The notes under the pieces are model-generated. The model searched no databases and was not told where the DNA came from. It saw only the letters and a program-made list of their open reading frames with translations. A stretch of 45,685 nucleotides of DNA from Saprospiraceae bacterium (GTDB lineage Bacteria; Bacteroidota; Bacteroidia; Bacteroidales; JAIPBB01). The DNA is taken from positions 1 through 45,685 of the forward strand of contig JAIPBB010000006.1 of the NCBI GenBank assembly GCA_021739805.1, given 5' to 3'. Positions 27,565 through 37,784 of this stretch are shown one piece after another. The stretch's first letter is position 1. Every line of letters starts with the position of its first letter. A program made the position numbers and the translations under genes.

Positions 27565-27598
27565 AAACGGCCACGAGTTCTTCGTGGTCGTTTTTTTT
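27565..27598 (+). terminator. Rho-independent terminator after the giant T9SS gene
   Basis: AAACGGCCACGA (27565-27576), loop GTTCT, and TCGTGGTCGTTT (27582-27593) form a 12-bp stem with one G-U pair, continuing into eight T residues (27591-27598). It ends the 14464-27537 transcript and separates it from the next T9SS gene. Confidence 0.9.
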
Positions 27599-27661
27599 AT
27601 TTAAATATTTATATTTTTTTTCGTAATATTGTAAAGGTCTATTTACTAAAAATTTGAAAAA

Positions 27662-30600
27662 ATGAAAACTTTCGGTGTATTGAAAAACACAGCATTAACT
27701 ACAACATTAAAATTATTATTTATAGGAATAATGATTTTAACAACAACAGCTTTAAACGCCCAATACTATGTAAATTACTATTCCAACGCAGGGAATCCCG
27801 GCACTCAAAATACCGAAGGTGATGCAGCAACTCCAGGTTGGGCAGTAATTAATTCACTTGGAACTACAAACTCATGGTCGTCAAGCCAAACTATTCCATT
27901 CTCTTTTCAGTTTTATGGGACAACTGTAACAGGATTTAAAGCAAGTATGAATGGTTTGCTCACTTTCACAACAAGCACTAGCGGAACACCGCCAAATGCA
28001 AATTCGCCCCTCCCCGCTTTTGGAATGCCAAACAAAACCATAGCTTGTTTTTGGGATGAATTTGCATCAAACCCACCAGGTTCCGGAGGTACAGATCAAG
28101 TTGTTACAAAAACTTTTGGAACTGCACCAAATCGCCAATTATGGATAAAATGGTTCTCGGTTGAGATAGGAGCAAATAGCGATAATACATGGGCATATTT
28201 TTCTTGTGTTCTCGAAGAGACAACAAATAAAATTTATATGGTTGACCATAACTATGCTACTGGAAAAAACTATTCCATGACTGTTGGTTTACAAAATACA
28301 AGCTCAACTGCAATTATGGCTACAGGGTCTCCAAATATTACAATCGACACCGTAACAGCTTCAACTGCTATTGCTAACAATGATTATTACGAATTTGAGC
28401 CACCTTTTCCAATGAACTACTCATCAAGCACAACAACTCAAAACTCCAATAATGTTTTGGTTGGTTCAATAAATCAACAAATAATAGGAATACAGGTTGT
28501 TGCATACGGGAATGTGTCACCATTAAGTATTAGCAGTTTTGCACTTAATACAAACGGAACTACCAATACTTCTGACATTTCTAATGCTAAATTGTATTAT
28601 ACTTCCACAACATCCACTTTTTCTACAACATCACAATTTGGGTCAACAGTTGCAGCACCAAATGGAAATTTTATAATTACAGGCTCTCAAACACTTGCTT
28701 CAGGAACAAATTATTTCTGGCTTACATACGACATAAAACCAACAGCAACAATAACAAATAAAGTTGATGCCCAATGCACGCAAATTGGAATCGGCACATA
28801 TAATTACACACCTACGGTAACTTCCCCTGCCGGAGATAGGGAAATCCAAAATAGTATTATTATAGGAAACGGAACAAATTCAAACACATCTAATGCATAT
28901 CCTTCTCCTTATGCTAATTATTATTGGGGAGGTAAAAACCAAATGTTAATATTGGCTTCTGAACTCCTTGCATCAGGAATGAGTGCTGGACAAATTAATT
29001 CTCTTGCTTTTGATGTTGCTAACGTGAATAGTTGCCCCGCATTGGTTAATTTTGAAATTAAGTTAATGCACACAAACATTAGTGCGGTAGCAACAACATG
29101 GGAAACAGGATTAACAAGCGTTTATTCAACTTCTGTATATCAACCTGTTAACGGTTGGAATACTCATACTTTTTCAACGCCATTTATCTGGGATGGAATA
29201 AGTAATATTTTAGTTGAAACTTGTTTCAACAATAGTAGTTGGGTTAATAATGGTAATGCCAGTGTTAGTCAAACTACTACTCCTTTTGTTTCGACTCATG
29301 AATACCATGCTGATAATTCAACTGTTTGTTCATCAACACTTAATAGCGGAACTTATTCAACAAGACCAAATATGAGATTTGGCTTACCGGCTGTTCCATC
29401 ATACGATGCAGGAATTCAAGAAATTGAGCCAAATGGCCTTATAACTTCAACATCCTTAATACCAATAAAAATTAAGATTAAAAATTTCGGAGCCATAAAT
29501 CTTACCAAGGCTACAATAAACTGGGAAGTTGATGGAGTACCTAAAACTCCATACGTTTGGACCGGAAATCTTTCTTTTGGAAGTGTTTCTCCAAATTTCA
29601 CACTTACAAACCAGGCATTCTCCATTGGAAGTCATACGATTAAAGCATGGACAATTAATCCAAACGATAGTTTAGATGGGAATAGCTTAAACGACACATT
29701 ATCATCAACAATTTATGTTTGTACTGGCCCACTTAGTGGATCATATTCTATTGGCGGTGCATCTGCAAATTTTCAAACTTTCACCGGAGCAATAAACACA
29801 ATTATCAATTGTGGAATTTCAGGACCAATTACTTTCAATGTTAATCCGGGGACTTATTATGAGCAATTGGTTATACCACAAATAACTGGCGTTACTTCCA
29901 CAAATAACATAAAGTTTATTTCACAAAACGGTGATAGTACAAGTGTTGTATTAACATATAGTCCAACTTCTGCAACTGAAAACTACACAGTTAAATTAAG
30001 TGGAGCTGACTATATAACTTTTGAAAAAATAACAATATCTTCAACTGGTTCAACCTATGCTCGTGTTATTGAAATATCAGATAGCTCTTCTTATAATAAT
30101 TTTAGAAATAATATAATTGAAGCACCATCAACCACCTCAAATCTAAATGAACTGTCCCTGGTATATTCACCATACACTGTACTTTCAGAAGACAATAATA
30201 ATTCTTTCAAATCAAATCACTTCAAAAATGGTTCTTACGGTTTATTTTGGAGTGGAAGGAATATTAGCAACATTGAATCAGGGACTCAAATCTTAAATAA
30301 TGTTTTCGAAAATCAATTCTATCGTGCAATGTATATACTCTATCAAGATGCTCCATTAATTTCAGGAAATTCAATTTCTGCTGCATCTACCAGTAGTTAT
30401 ATAGGAATTTATTGTTATGGAGATGCAAATTCAATAAATATTAACTCGAATAAGATTTCGTTAAGTGAAGGAATTGGAATTTACCTATCGAGTTGTAATG
30501 GGACTACTACTTCGAAAAGTAAGGTGTATAATAATTTTGTTCATATATCATCAACCGCTGCGATATGTTATGGGATAATATTATTTAGCTCAACGAACAT

Positions 30601-33600
30601 TAATACTTACTATAATAGTGTTAACATTAGTGGAACAGCAACAACCAGCAGGGCAATATACTTCAACGCCTTAAGCGACGATTTAACTATTACAAATAAT
30701 ATTTTTGCAAATAATGCTGGCGGTTATTCATTTTACACTTTAGGTGGCGATACAAGTTTTACAAGTAATTATAATAACTTATTCACAACAGGTACAAATC
30801 TGGGATTTATTGGTTCAAACAGAACTTCACTAGCTGCATGGAAGACAGCATCAAACGGTGATGCTAATAGCGTTAGTATAAACCCAATGTTTGCAACTAA
30901 TAGTGACCTACATATTGGAAATCAATTATTAGATAATTTGGGCACACCAATATCTCAGATTACGATTGATATAGATGGAGAAACACGAAGCACTTCAACT
31001 CCTGATATTGGAGCCGATGAATTCACACTTTATTCTTTAGACCTTGGAGCAGTTCAGTATGTTAACAGTGGTTCGGGTTCTTGTTATTCAACGAATGAAA
31101 CAGTTACAATAAGAGTTAAAAATTTCGGAACGGCAAGCATTAATTTTGGTGTTGACAGTGCGAAACTTTATGTAAGTGTAACGGGTCCAAATCCTACAAG
31201 CTTCCCTGCATATTCAATGAATTCTGGTTATTTCCCGGCAGGAGCCACAGCTGACGTTGTTGTTTCTTCGAATTATAATATGTCAGCAGTTGGAACTTAT
31301 GTTTTTAACGCTTATACAGTTTTACAAGGTGATGGCAATAGTGTAAACAACGCAATGCCATCTCATAATGTTGTGAATACATATATAACTACCTATCCTG
31401 TTCTTGAAGATATTGAATCTTTTGTTGTTGGTACGCCGGGAATCTTAGCAAACGGCTGGACTTCCATTTCAACCGGAGCATACGACTGGAGAGTTGATAA
31501 TGGCGGTACTCCATCAGCAGGAACAGGTCCAACAATTGATCATACACTAGGCACAGCAGCCGGAAAATATATGTACACCGAAGCATCAGTACCGGCAGTT
31601 CTTGGCGAAGAAGCTTCATTTTTAAGTCCCTGTATTAATTTCAGCAATTTCCCAAATCCTGTATTGAAATTTTGGTATCATATGTATGGCGATAGTATTG
31701 GCTCTTTGAATGTTGATGTTTTTTCAAATGGTGTTTGGACTAACAATTTATGGTCGAAAATTGGACCACAACAAGCAACCCAAAATGCAGCTTGGCAAAC
31801 TGAAACTATTGACCTTAGCGGACATTCAGGTGTTGGGAAAGTTAGATTCAGAGCTATCAGAGGAAATGATTTCACCGGTGATATTGCTATTGATGATATA
31901 ATAATCAGCAGTATTCCCGATGTAAACCTTGGACCTGATACTATTTTATGTACAGGAAACTCATTACTACTAGATGCCGGTGCAGGAACAGGATATACCT
32001 ATGTCTGGCGACAATTAGGTTCTAGTACTATTATTGGAGCTCAGCAAACACTAACTGTAAGTAGTGGAGGAACATATCATGTATTAGTATCTGATATACA
32101 AAATTTCACTAATGCAGACACTATCGTAATAACTCAGGCAAGCGGCACAAATGTAAGCTTTAGCGGATTGCCATCAAATGCTTGCATAAACGCATCTGCC
32201 ATAACCCTTACCGGAAGCCCTACTGGAGGAACATTTAGTGGAAATGGAATATCCGGTAATATCTTTAATCCATCGACAGCCGGAATAGGAGTTCATTCAA
32301 TCACTTATTCATATACCAATGCAAATAGTTGTACAAATAGTCAAACTCAAAATATAACTGTTAATTCGCTTCCACAAGTTTCATTTAGCGGTTTAGCAAC
32401 TTCATATTGTCTTAATGCATCAGTAGCAACTCTCACAGGACTTCCATCAGGAGGAACATTTAGTGGCTCGGGAATAAGTGGAATAAATTTTAATCCTGTT
32501 GTAGCAGGTGTTGGAACTCATAATATCACATATTCTTATACTGATGGTAACGGTTGTTCAAACTCAAGTTCTCAAAATGTTACAGTAAATTCTATGCCTA
32601 TTGTTAGTTTTTCCGGTTTATCTGCTAGTCAATGCTTGAATGCTCCAAATTCAACTTTAACAGGTACACCATCAGGAGGTGTTTTCAGTGGAAACGGTGT
32701 TTCAGGAAATGTTTTTTCACCTTCCATTGCAGGTACCGGAACTTTCACCATTTCATATACTTATACAGATATGAATAATTGTGTTGGAATTAGTTCTCAA
32801 CAGATAACAGTTAATTCTTCACCAACAGCTAATGCCGGAACGGATTCCACCATAAGCCAAAACACAAGCATAACTTTATCAGGAAGTGCCAGCGGAGGTT
32901 CAAGTTCTTATTCATACAGTTGGAGTCCTGCTTCATCACTTGTAAATGCTAATATTCAAAATCCTGTTACAATAAGTTTAACCACAACTACATTATTTAC
33001 TTTAACTGTTACCGATAATGTAACAAGCTGTTCATCTACTGACCAGGTTTTGGTTACTGTTACAGGAGGAGTTTTAAGCGTAAGTTGCACTGCAACGCCC
33101 AATATTGTTTGTGTAGGCAGCCCTGTTCAGTTAAATGCACTACCATCGGGTGGTTCAGGAATTTACACTTACTCATGGACATCAGTTCCTGCCGGATTTA
33201 CTTCAACAATGCAAAATCCGATAGCTTATCCTACTGCAACCACAACTTATCATTGTACAATATATAGTGGAACATCATCAACATCTTCATCAGCAACAGT
33301 TTTAGCAAATTCGCTTCCATATGTTAATATCAGCGGACTAAGCACAAGCTATTGTTCAGGACATGCTCCTGTTAATATTATCGGAACTCCGGGCGGTGGA
33401 ACATTCAATGGTCCCGGAATTAGTGGAACTACATTTAATCCAGGAATTGTAAACCCTGGCAATCATAATATTATTTATAATTATGTTGACTTGAACGGCT
33501 GTGCAAATGCTGATACTGTTAATTTAAATCTTTATCTTACACCCACAGCAAACGCAGGTTCTGATATTTCACAGCATTGTTCCGCTGCGGGTCAATATAT

Positions 33601-34498
33601 CGGTACAACACCGCAATCCGGATTAAGTTATCAATGGTCTCCTTCGGCAGGTTTAAGTAATCCAAATATTGCAAATCCATTTGCCTCTCCTTTAGTAACA
33701 ATGAATTATATTTTAACTGTAACTGACACCAGCAGTGGATGTTTTGATACCGATGATATTTTGTTTGCAATCACCGGAAATCCAACTGCCAATGTTAGCC
33801 CATCAGATACAATAATTTGTAATGGAGATATAATTACATTAACTGCAAGTGGTGGAACAACTTATTCATGGAGTAATGGAGGAAATACCGCATCAATAAA
33901 TGTTAGTCCGACTATTTTAACTGAATATATTGTTACTGTTACAAGTTCAGCTTGTTCTGATATCGATACAGCCATTGTTGATGTTAGTTCTCCGGTTGTT
34001 AATCTTGGGAATGATACAATTATTTATCAACAAGACAATATTATACTAAATGCCGGTTCAGGATATGCTTCATATTTATGGTCAACAGGGGATATAACCC
34101 AAACCATTACAGTTTACGGAAGTAATCTACCACACCAATTATGGCCTGATCCATACTGGGTAATTATTAATGATAATTTAGGTTGCGTGGCTTATGATAC
34201 AATATTATTAGCTGCCTGGGATGTATCTATTGATGAAGTAAATATGGATATTAATATCAATATTTTCCCTAATCCTTCAAAAGGACAATTTAATGTTGAA
34301 ATTGAAACTTTTAAACCTAAACAAATTGAACTTTGTATATTTAATCTTCAGGGGCAATTGATAAGTTGCAGAAATGAAAATCTGAACTTCTCCAAAAATA
34401 TTATCACTTATGATTATTCAACTTTGCCAAAAGGAATTTATTATTTAAGATTAAAAACTGAAACTTCACTGATTATGAAAAAGCTTGTAATTCAGTAG
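27662..34498 (+). CDS. Large multidomain T9SS-secreted surface protein (2278 aa)
   Basis: Signal peptide (about 1-33, ending ALNAQ) and a T9SS type A sorting domain (about 2200-2278, NIFPNPSKGQFN to KLVIQ). Modules in order: an N-terminal beta-sandwich (34-255); a region resembling the N-terminal domain of BNR neuraminidases (256-400, ALNTNGTTNTSDISNAKLYY); a domain homologous to the nested domain of the giant neighbour (401-583); CARDB (584-690); a beta-helix module ending TPDIGADEF (690-1121); a CARDB-like domain (1122-1245); a MAM-like domain (about 1248-1418, with CINFSNFPNPVLKFWYHMYG); PKD/Ig-like domains; and four 75-aa repeats (three consecutive, 1496-1721, one at about 1886-1960). No catalytic residues were recognised. 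It shares modules with both neighbours, suggesting growth of the locus by duplication and shuffling. Confidence 0.9.
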   Translation: MKTFGVLKNTALTTTLKLLFIGIMILTTTALNAQYYVNYYSNAGNPGTQNTEGDAATPGWAVINSLGTTNSWSSSQTIPFSFQFYGTTVTGFKASMNGLLTFTTSTSGTPPNANSPLPAFGMPNKTIACFWDEFASNPPGSGGTDQVVTKTFGTAPNRQLWIKWFSVEIGANSDNTWAYFSCVLEETTNKIYMVDHNYATGKNYSMTVGLQNTSSTAIMATGSPNITIDTVTASTAIANNDYYEFEPPFPMNYSSSTTTQNSNNVLVGSINQQIIGIQVVAYGNVSPLSISSFALNTNGTTNTSDISNAKLYYTSTTSTFSTTSQFGSTVAAPNGNFIITGSQTLASGTNYFWLTYDIKPTATITNKVDAQCTQIGIGTYNYTPTVTSPAGDREIQNSIIIGNGTNSNTSNAYPSPYANYYWGGKNQMLILASELLASGMSAGQINSLAFDVANVNSCPALVNFEIKLMHTNISAVATTWETGLTSVYSTSVYQPVNGWNTHTFSTPFIWDGISNILVETCFNNSSWVNNGNASVSQTTTPFVSTHEYHADNSTVCSSTLNSGTYSTRPNMRFGLPAVPSYDAGIQEIEPNGLITSTSLIPIKIKIKNFGAINLTKATINWEVDGVPKTPYVWTGNLSFGSVSPNFTLTNQAFSIGSHTIKAWTINPNDSLDGNSLNDTLSSTIYVCTGPLSGSYSIGGASANFQTFTGAINTIINCGISGPITFNVNPGTYYEQLVIPQITGVTSTNNIKFISQNGDSTSVVLTYSPTSATENYTVKLSGADYITFEKITISSTGSTYARVIEISDSSSYNNFRNNIIEAPSTTSNLNELSLVYSPYTVLSEDNNNSFKSNHFKNGSYGLFWSGRNISNIESGTQILNNVFENQFYRAMYILYQDAPLISGNSISAASTSSYIGIYCYGDANSININSNKISLSEGIGIYLSSCNGTTTSKSKVYNNFVHISSTAAICYGIILFSSTNINTYYNSVNISGTATTSRAIYFNALSDDLTITNNIFANNAGGYSFYTLGGDTSFTSNYNNLFTTGTNLGFIGSNRTSLAAWKTASNGDANSVSINPMFATNSDLHIGNQLLDNLGTPISQITIDIDGETRSTSTPDIGADEFTLYSLDLGAVQYVNSGSGSCYSTNETVTIRVKNFGTASINFGVDSAKLYVSVTGPNPTSFPAYSMNSGYFPAGATADVVVSSNYNMSAVGTYVFNAYTVLQGDGNSVNNAMPSHNVVNTYITTYPVLEDIESFVVGTPGILANGWTSISTGAYDWRVDNGGTPSAGTGPTIDHTLGTAAGKYMYTEASVPAVLGEEASFLSPCINFSNFPNPVLKFWYHMYGDSIGSLNVDVFSNGVWTNNLWSKIGPQQATQNAAWQTETIDLSGHSGVGKVRFRAIRGNDFTGDIAIDDIIISSIPDVNLGPDTILCTGNSLLLDAGAGTGYTYVWRQLGSSTIIGAQQTLTVSSGGTYHVLVSDIQNFTNADTIVITQASGTNVSFSGLPSNACINASAITLTGSPTGGTFSGNGISGNIFNPSTAGIGVHSITYSYTNANSCTNSQTQNITVNSLPQVSFSGLATSYCLNASVATLTGLPSGGTFSGSGISGINFNPVVAGVGTHNITYSYTDGNGCSNSSSQNVTVNSMPIVSFSGLSASQCLNAPNSTLTGTPSGGVFSGNGVSGNVFSPSIAGTGTFTISYTYTDMNNCVGISSQQITVNSSPTANAGTDSTISQNTSITLSGSASGGSSSYSYSWSPASSLVNANIQNPVTISLTTTTLFTLTVTDNVTSCSSTDQVLVTVTGGVLSVSCTATPNIVCVGSPVQLNALPSGGSGIYTYSWTSVPAGFTSTMQNPIAYPTATTTYHCTIYSGTSSTSSSATVLANSLPYVNISGLSTSYCSGHAPVNIIGTPGGGTFNGPGISGTTFNPGIVNPGNHNIIYNYVDLNGCANADTVNLNLYLTPTANAGSDISQHCSAAGQYIGTTPQSGLSYQWSPSAGLSNPNIANPFASPLVTMNYILTVTDTSSGCFDTDDILFAITGNPTANVSPSDTIICNGDIITLTASGGTTYSWSNGGNTASINVSPTILTEYIVTVTSSACSDIDTAIVDVSSPVVNLGNDTIIYQQDNIILNAGSGYASYLWSTGDITQTITVYGSNLPHQLWPDPYWVIINDNLGCVAYDTILLAAWDVSIDEVNMDININIFPNPSKGQFNVEIETFKPKQIELCIFNLQGQLISCRNENLNFSKNIITYDYSTLPKGIYYLRLKTETSLIMKKLVIQ
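32151..32823 (+). repeat. Three tandem 75-residue protein repeats in the 2278-aa T9SS gene
   Basis: Three units of about 225 bp with the same FSGL...C...GGTFSG-GISGxxFxP...YTxxNxC pattern as the repeats of the upstream giant gene. A fourth, separated unit is near 33315-33540. Their presence in both genes indicates module exchange or common ancestry. Confidence 0.85.
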
Positions 34499-34499
34499 A

Positions 34500-34605
34500 A
34501 AATAAGTGCCTGGAGTTTGGAGTACTTAGAGTGCCTGGAGTTATGAGTATTTAAGTGCCTAAAGTTATGAGTACTTAATTGCCTAGAGTTAATGAATAAG
34601 TAGCA
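34500..34605. repeat. Degenerate 25-bp tandem repeat
   Basis: About four units of the type AGTGCCTGGAGTTATGAGTA plus TTTAA fill the gap after the 2278-aa gene. Sequence drifts unit by unit (TGCCTGGAG, TGCCTAAAG, TGCCTAGAG). No terminator hairpin was seen, so transcription might run into the next T9SS gene. Confidence 0.7.
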
Positions 34606-34635
34606 AAAGCATAAATAAATTTAAAACCATAAGTT

Positions 34636-37600
34636 ATGAAGACAAAAAATACTATTAAAAAAACTACCTTGATTTTTGCATTTCTTTTTTGTTTAACACT
34701 ATTTTCAAATGCCGGCAGTGGCTCATGGAATTATATCATCACAGGGCAAAATTTCAGTTTACCAGACACAACTAATGCTCTTACTTTAAATCTTAGTGGT
34801 GGTTCTATGGACGATGGAATTGCATATTTAGCATGGCCCTTTAACTTTACAGTTTATGATAATAATTACACAACAAATGATTCAATTACAGTATCTACAA
34901 ATGGATTTCTTCGTTTTGATGGAATAATGGCTAATGCATCACAAACAGGACAAATTCCTTCGAGCAATTCATTATATGGTCAATTTCTTTCTTATGGAGG
35001 AGATACTGATGGCGAAGTTCAAAGCCCAATAAAATATAAAACAAGTGGAACGGCTCCAAATAGGATACTTACATTTGTAATTCAATACAATACAGATTAT
35101 AATACCACTGGATATAAATCAGATGTGTTTATAAGTTTCTATGAATCCAATATGGATATTAAAATGCAATTTTATAATACTGCAACAGGTACAACAAACT
35201 TTGCAGATGAAATTGGTATTAATGCAGGAGATAATACATTTTATACTGATTTAGGTAATTTTCCAACTAACGATACTACATATCTTTTTGCACAACCTAC
35301 TTTTGGACCGCTTGACGCAGGAATAACTCATGTTTTCATTTCAGGAAATGGAGTGGGAAACAGAACTATTGCTGCGAAAATTAATTGTTTCGGAACAACA
35401 ACTTTAACATCTGATACTATTGGATGGTCAGTGAATTCAATGATGCAAACAAAACATACATGGATCGGTAGTCTCCCACAAACAAACAAAGATAGTGTTC
35501 AAATAGGAGCTTATAACTTTTTGACACCGGGTCAATACACCATAAAAGCATGGACTACAAGCCCCAACGGTGGTACCGACACAAATCACTCAAATGATAC
35601 AGCAGAAACCACTTTCACAATTTTACCTTATCACACATTACCAATAACTGAAGGCTTTGAGTCAGGATTCAATAATTTTGATAATGCTCCCGGCAATTAT
35701 GTTGATTTTACTCTATCGACAACCTATTTTCATTCAGGAACAAAATGTGCTCATAATGCTCATACAGAAACAAATGAGAATGTTTTACACGAAACTGGAT
35801 TACTAAATTTAAGTTCCACAACCCATCCGTATCTTGAATTTTATCACATTGCAAAAACCGAAGGCAATTGGGATTATTGTTATGTTGAAATTTCAACTGA
35901 TGGTGGAACTAATTATGTAACTCTACCTGATTCAGTATATATGGGAAGTTCTTTGGATTATGCAACAAAAGGCTATTTTCATGAAGATTCATATACCACA
36001 TGGGGAACATCAAATACAACTCCTGATAACTCAACATGGTGGAAATTTGAGAAATTTGATTTAAAAGACTATAAAGTAAATAATGTAAGAATCAGGTTCA
36101 ATCTTGTGTCAGATGGTTCAACAAACAGAGCAGGTTGGTTTATTGATGATATAAATATTTACACCCCATATTCTCTTAATCTGGGAGCTGATATCACAAC
36201 TTGTGGTCAAAGTGTTTTGTTGCAAAATACTATGACCGGTGCCAATGCAACATCTTATATATGGAAGAAAATGCCATCGAATAATACAATTGCCACAACA
36301 GAAACTTTTACAGCCAGAACATCAGGAAACTATATATTAATTGCAAATACTACTCAAGGCTCATTTACAGATACTATTAATGTAACTATTAATCCACAGC
36401 CAATTGCAGAAGCTTTCGGAAGCATGACAATTTGCAATGGTGATTCTACAACTTTGTACGCTATTGGAAATGACCTTTTCTTTTCAGAATATATCGAAGG
36501 TTCAAGTAATAATAAAGCTCTGGAGATTTTTAATGGTACAGGAATGGATGTTGATTTAAGCAATTATCTTATCCTTCAAAATGCTAATGGTGGAGCACTT
36601 GATGAATATGTTGACCAATTATCTGGAATATTACAAAGCGGAAATACTTATGTAATTGCTCATCCAAGTGCTAATGCTTCTATTCTTGCAATAGCTGATA
36701 CAACTGATGGAAGTATTGCAAACTTTAATGGTGATGATGCCAGAGCTTTAGCAAAAATTGTAACAGATGGCTCACAAACTGATACTATTACTTTTAACAG
36801 CAATACAGTTTATGTTAAAGTGCTTGATTATATCGGCAGTTTCCCGCTTGACCCTGGGACAGGATGGAATGTTGCTGGTGTTACTACAGGAACTTTAAAC
36901 CATACATTAGTGAGAAAGCCTGAAATTTATATGCCTAATGGGGATTGGAGCGTTATGGCTGGAACAGATAGTAGCAGTTCGGAGTGGATTGTATATCATC
37001 AAGATTATATCACAAATCTTGGAACACATAATTATACAAATCCAAATTTCACATATTTATGGAGCAATAGTGCTACAACACAATCAGTAACTGTTAATCC
37101 AACCCTAACCACTACTTATCAAGTTACAGTTTCAAGTACTGGCGGTTGTTCTGATGTTGATAGCGTGGTTGTTGATGTAAGTTCTCCTGTTGTTAATCTT
37201 GGGAATGATACGATGGTTTGGATGTCAACCATAGTAATATTGGATGCCGGTCCGGGTTTTGTTTCATATTTATGGTCAACAGGCGATACAACACAGACAA
37301 TTAATGTGAGTAGTTCTGGTATTGGAGTCTCAACAATCTCCGTTATTGCAACAAACAATTATAATTGCCTCGCTTACGACACTATAAATATTTCTTTTTA
37401 TATTAATTCTATTACGGATTATCAAAATAATATCAATCTGAATATATTTCCAAATCCATCCAGGGGGCAATTTAACTTAGAAATTGAAACTAAACAGCTT
37501 GGACAAATTGAACTTTGCCTGTTTAACCTTCAAGGACAATTGATAAGTTGCAGAAATGAAAATCTGAACATCTCTAAAAACATAATCAGTTATGACTTGG

Positions 37601-37680
37601 AAAATCTTCAAAGAGGAGTTTATTATTTAAGATTAAAAACTGAAACTTCATTAATCACAGAAAAGATTGTGATTCAATAA
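34636..37680 (+). CDS. Multidomain T9SS-secreted surface protein (1014 aa)
   Basis: Signal peptide (about 1-26) and a T9SS type A sorting domain (about 935-1014, NIFPNPSRGQFN to KIVIQ). In order: an N-terminal beta-sandwich (27-222), a CARDB domain (225-335), a MAM/jelly-roll-like domain (about 340-515, ending AGWFIDDINIY), an Ig/PKD-like domain (515-595), a second Ig-like domain (from about 596) interrupted by a lamin-tail domain (612-797), another PKD-like domain (845-925) and the sorting domain. The last 200 or so residues are close to those of the preceding 2278-aa protein, including an almost identical DVSSPVVNLGNDT stretch. Surface adhesion or matrix function is inferred. A terminator follows the stop codon. 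Confidence 0.9.
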   Translation: MKTKNTIKKTTLIFAFLFCLTLFSNAGSGSWNYIITGQNFSLPDTTNALTLNLSGGSMDDGIAYLAWPFNFTVYDNNYTTNDSITVSTNGFLRFDGIMANASQTGQIPSSNSLYGQFLSYGGDTDGEVQSPIKYKTSGTAPNRILTFVIQYNTDYNTTGYKSDVFISFYESNMDIKMQFYNTATGTTNFADEIGINAGDNTFYTDLGNFPTNDTTYLFAQPTFGPLDAGITHVFISGNGVGNRTIAAKINCFGTTTLTSDTIGWSVNSMMQTKHTWIGSLPQTNKDSVQIGAYNFLTPGQYTIKAWTTSPNGGTDTNHSNDTAETTFTILPYHTLPITEGFESGFNNFDNAPGNYVDFTLSTTYFHSGTKCAHNAHTETNENVLHETGLLNLSSTTHPYLEFYHIAKTEGNWDYCYVEISTDGGTNYVTLPDSVYMGSSLDYATKGYFHEDSYTTWGTSNTTPDNSTWWKFEKFDLKDYKVNNVRIRFNLVSDGSTNRAGWFIDDINIYTPYSLNLGADITTCGQSVLLQNTMTGANATSYIWKKMPSNNTIATTETFTARTSGNYILIANTTQGSFTDTINVTINPQPIAEAFGSMTICNGDSTTLYAIGNDLFFSEYIEGSSNNKALEIFNGTGMDVDLSNYLILQNANGGALDEYVDQLSGILQSGNTYVIAHPSANASILAIADTTDGSIANFNGDDARALAKIVTDGSQTDTITFNSNTVYVKVLDYIGSFPLDPGTGWNVAGVTTGTLNHTLVRKPEIYMPNGDWSVMAGTDSSSSEWIVYHQDYITNLGTHNYTNPNFTYLWSNSATTQSVTVNPTLTTTYQVTVSSTGGCSDVDSVVVDVSSPVVNLGNDTMVWMSTIVILDAGPGFVSYLWSTGDTTQTINVSSSGIGVSTISVIATNNYNCLAYDTINISFYINSITDYQNNINLNIFPNPSRGQFNLEIETKQLGQIELCLFNLQGQLISCRNENLNISKNIISYDLENLQRGVYYLRLKTETSLITEKIVIQ
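36471..37025 (+). other. Lamin-tail domain nested inside an Ig-like domain
   Basis: Residues about 612-797 of the 1014-aa protein, beginning DLFFSEYIEGSSNNKALEI, are a recognisable LTD. Its host Ig-like domain starts CNGDSTTLYAIGN before it and resumes FTYLWSNSATTQSVTV after it, which are adjacent strands in uninterrupted copies elsewhere in this locus. Confidence 0.8.
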
Positions 37681-37702
37681 TACATTACGAAATTATTACA
37701 AA

Positions 37703-37735
37703 AAAACAGCTCAATTTTAAGCTGCTTTTTTTTAT
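37703..37735 (+). terminator. Rho-independent terminator after the 1014-aa T9SS gene
   Basis: A-run, CAGCT (37707-37711), loop, AGCTG (37720-37724), then C and eight T residues (37726-37733). The stem is short but well placed 25 bp after the stop codon, and the A-run can pair with the T-tract. Confidence 0.7.
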
Positions 37736-37784
37736 TTTATCAACCCTAATGGGAGTGAAAAAAATCATCATTCCCGATAGGTTG

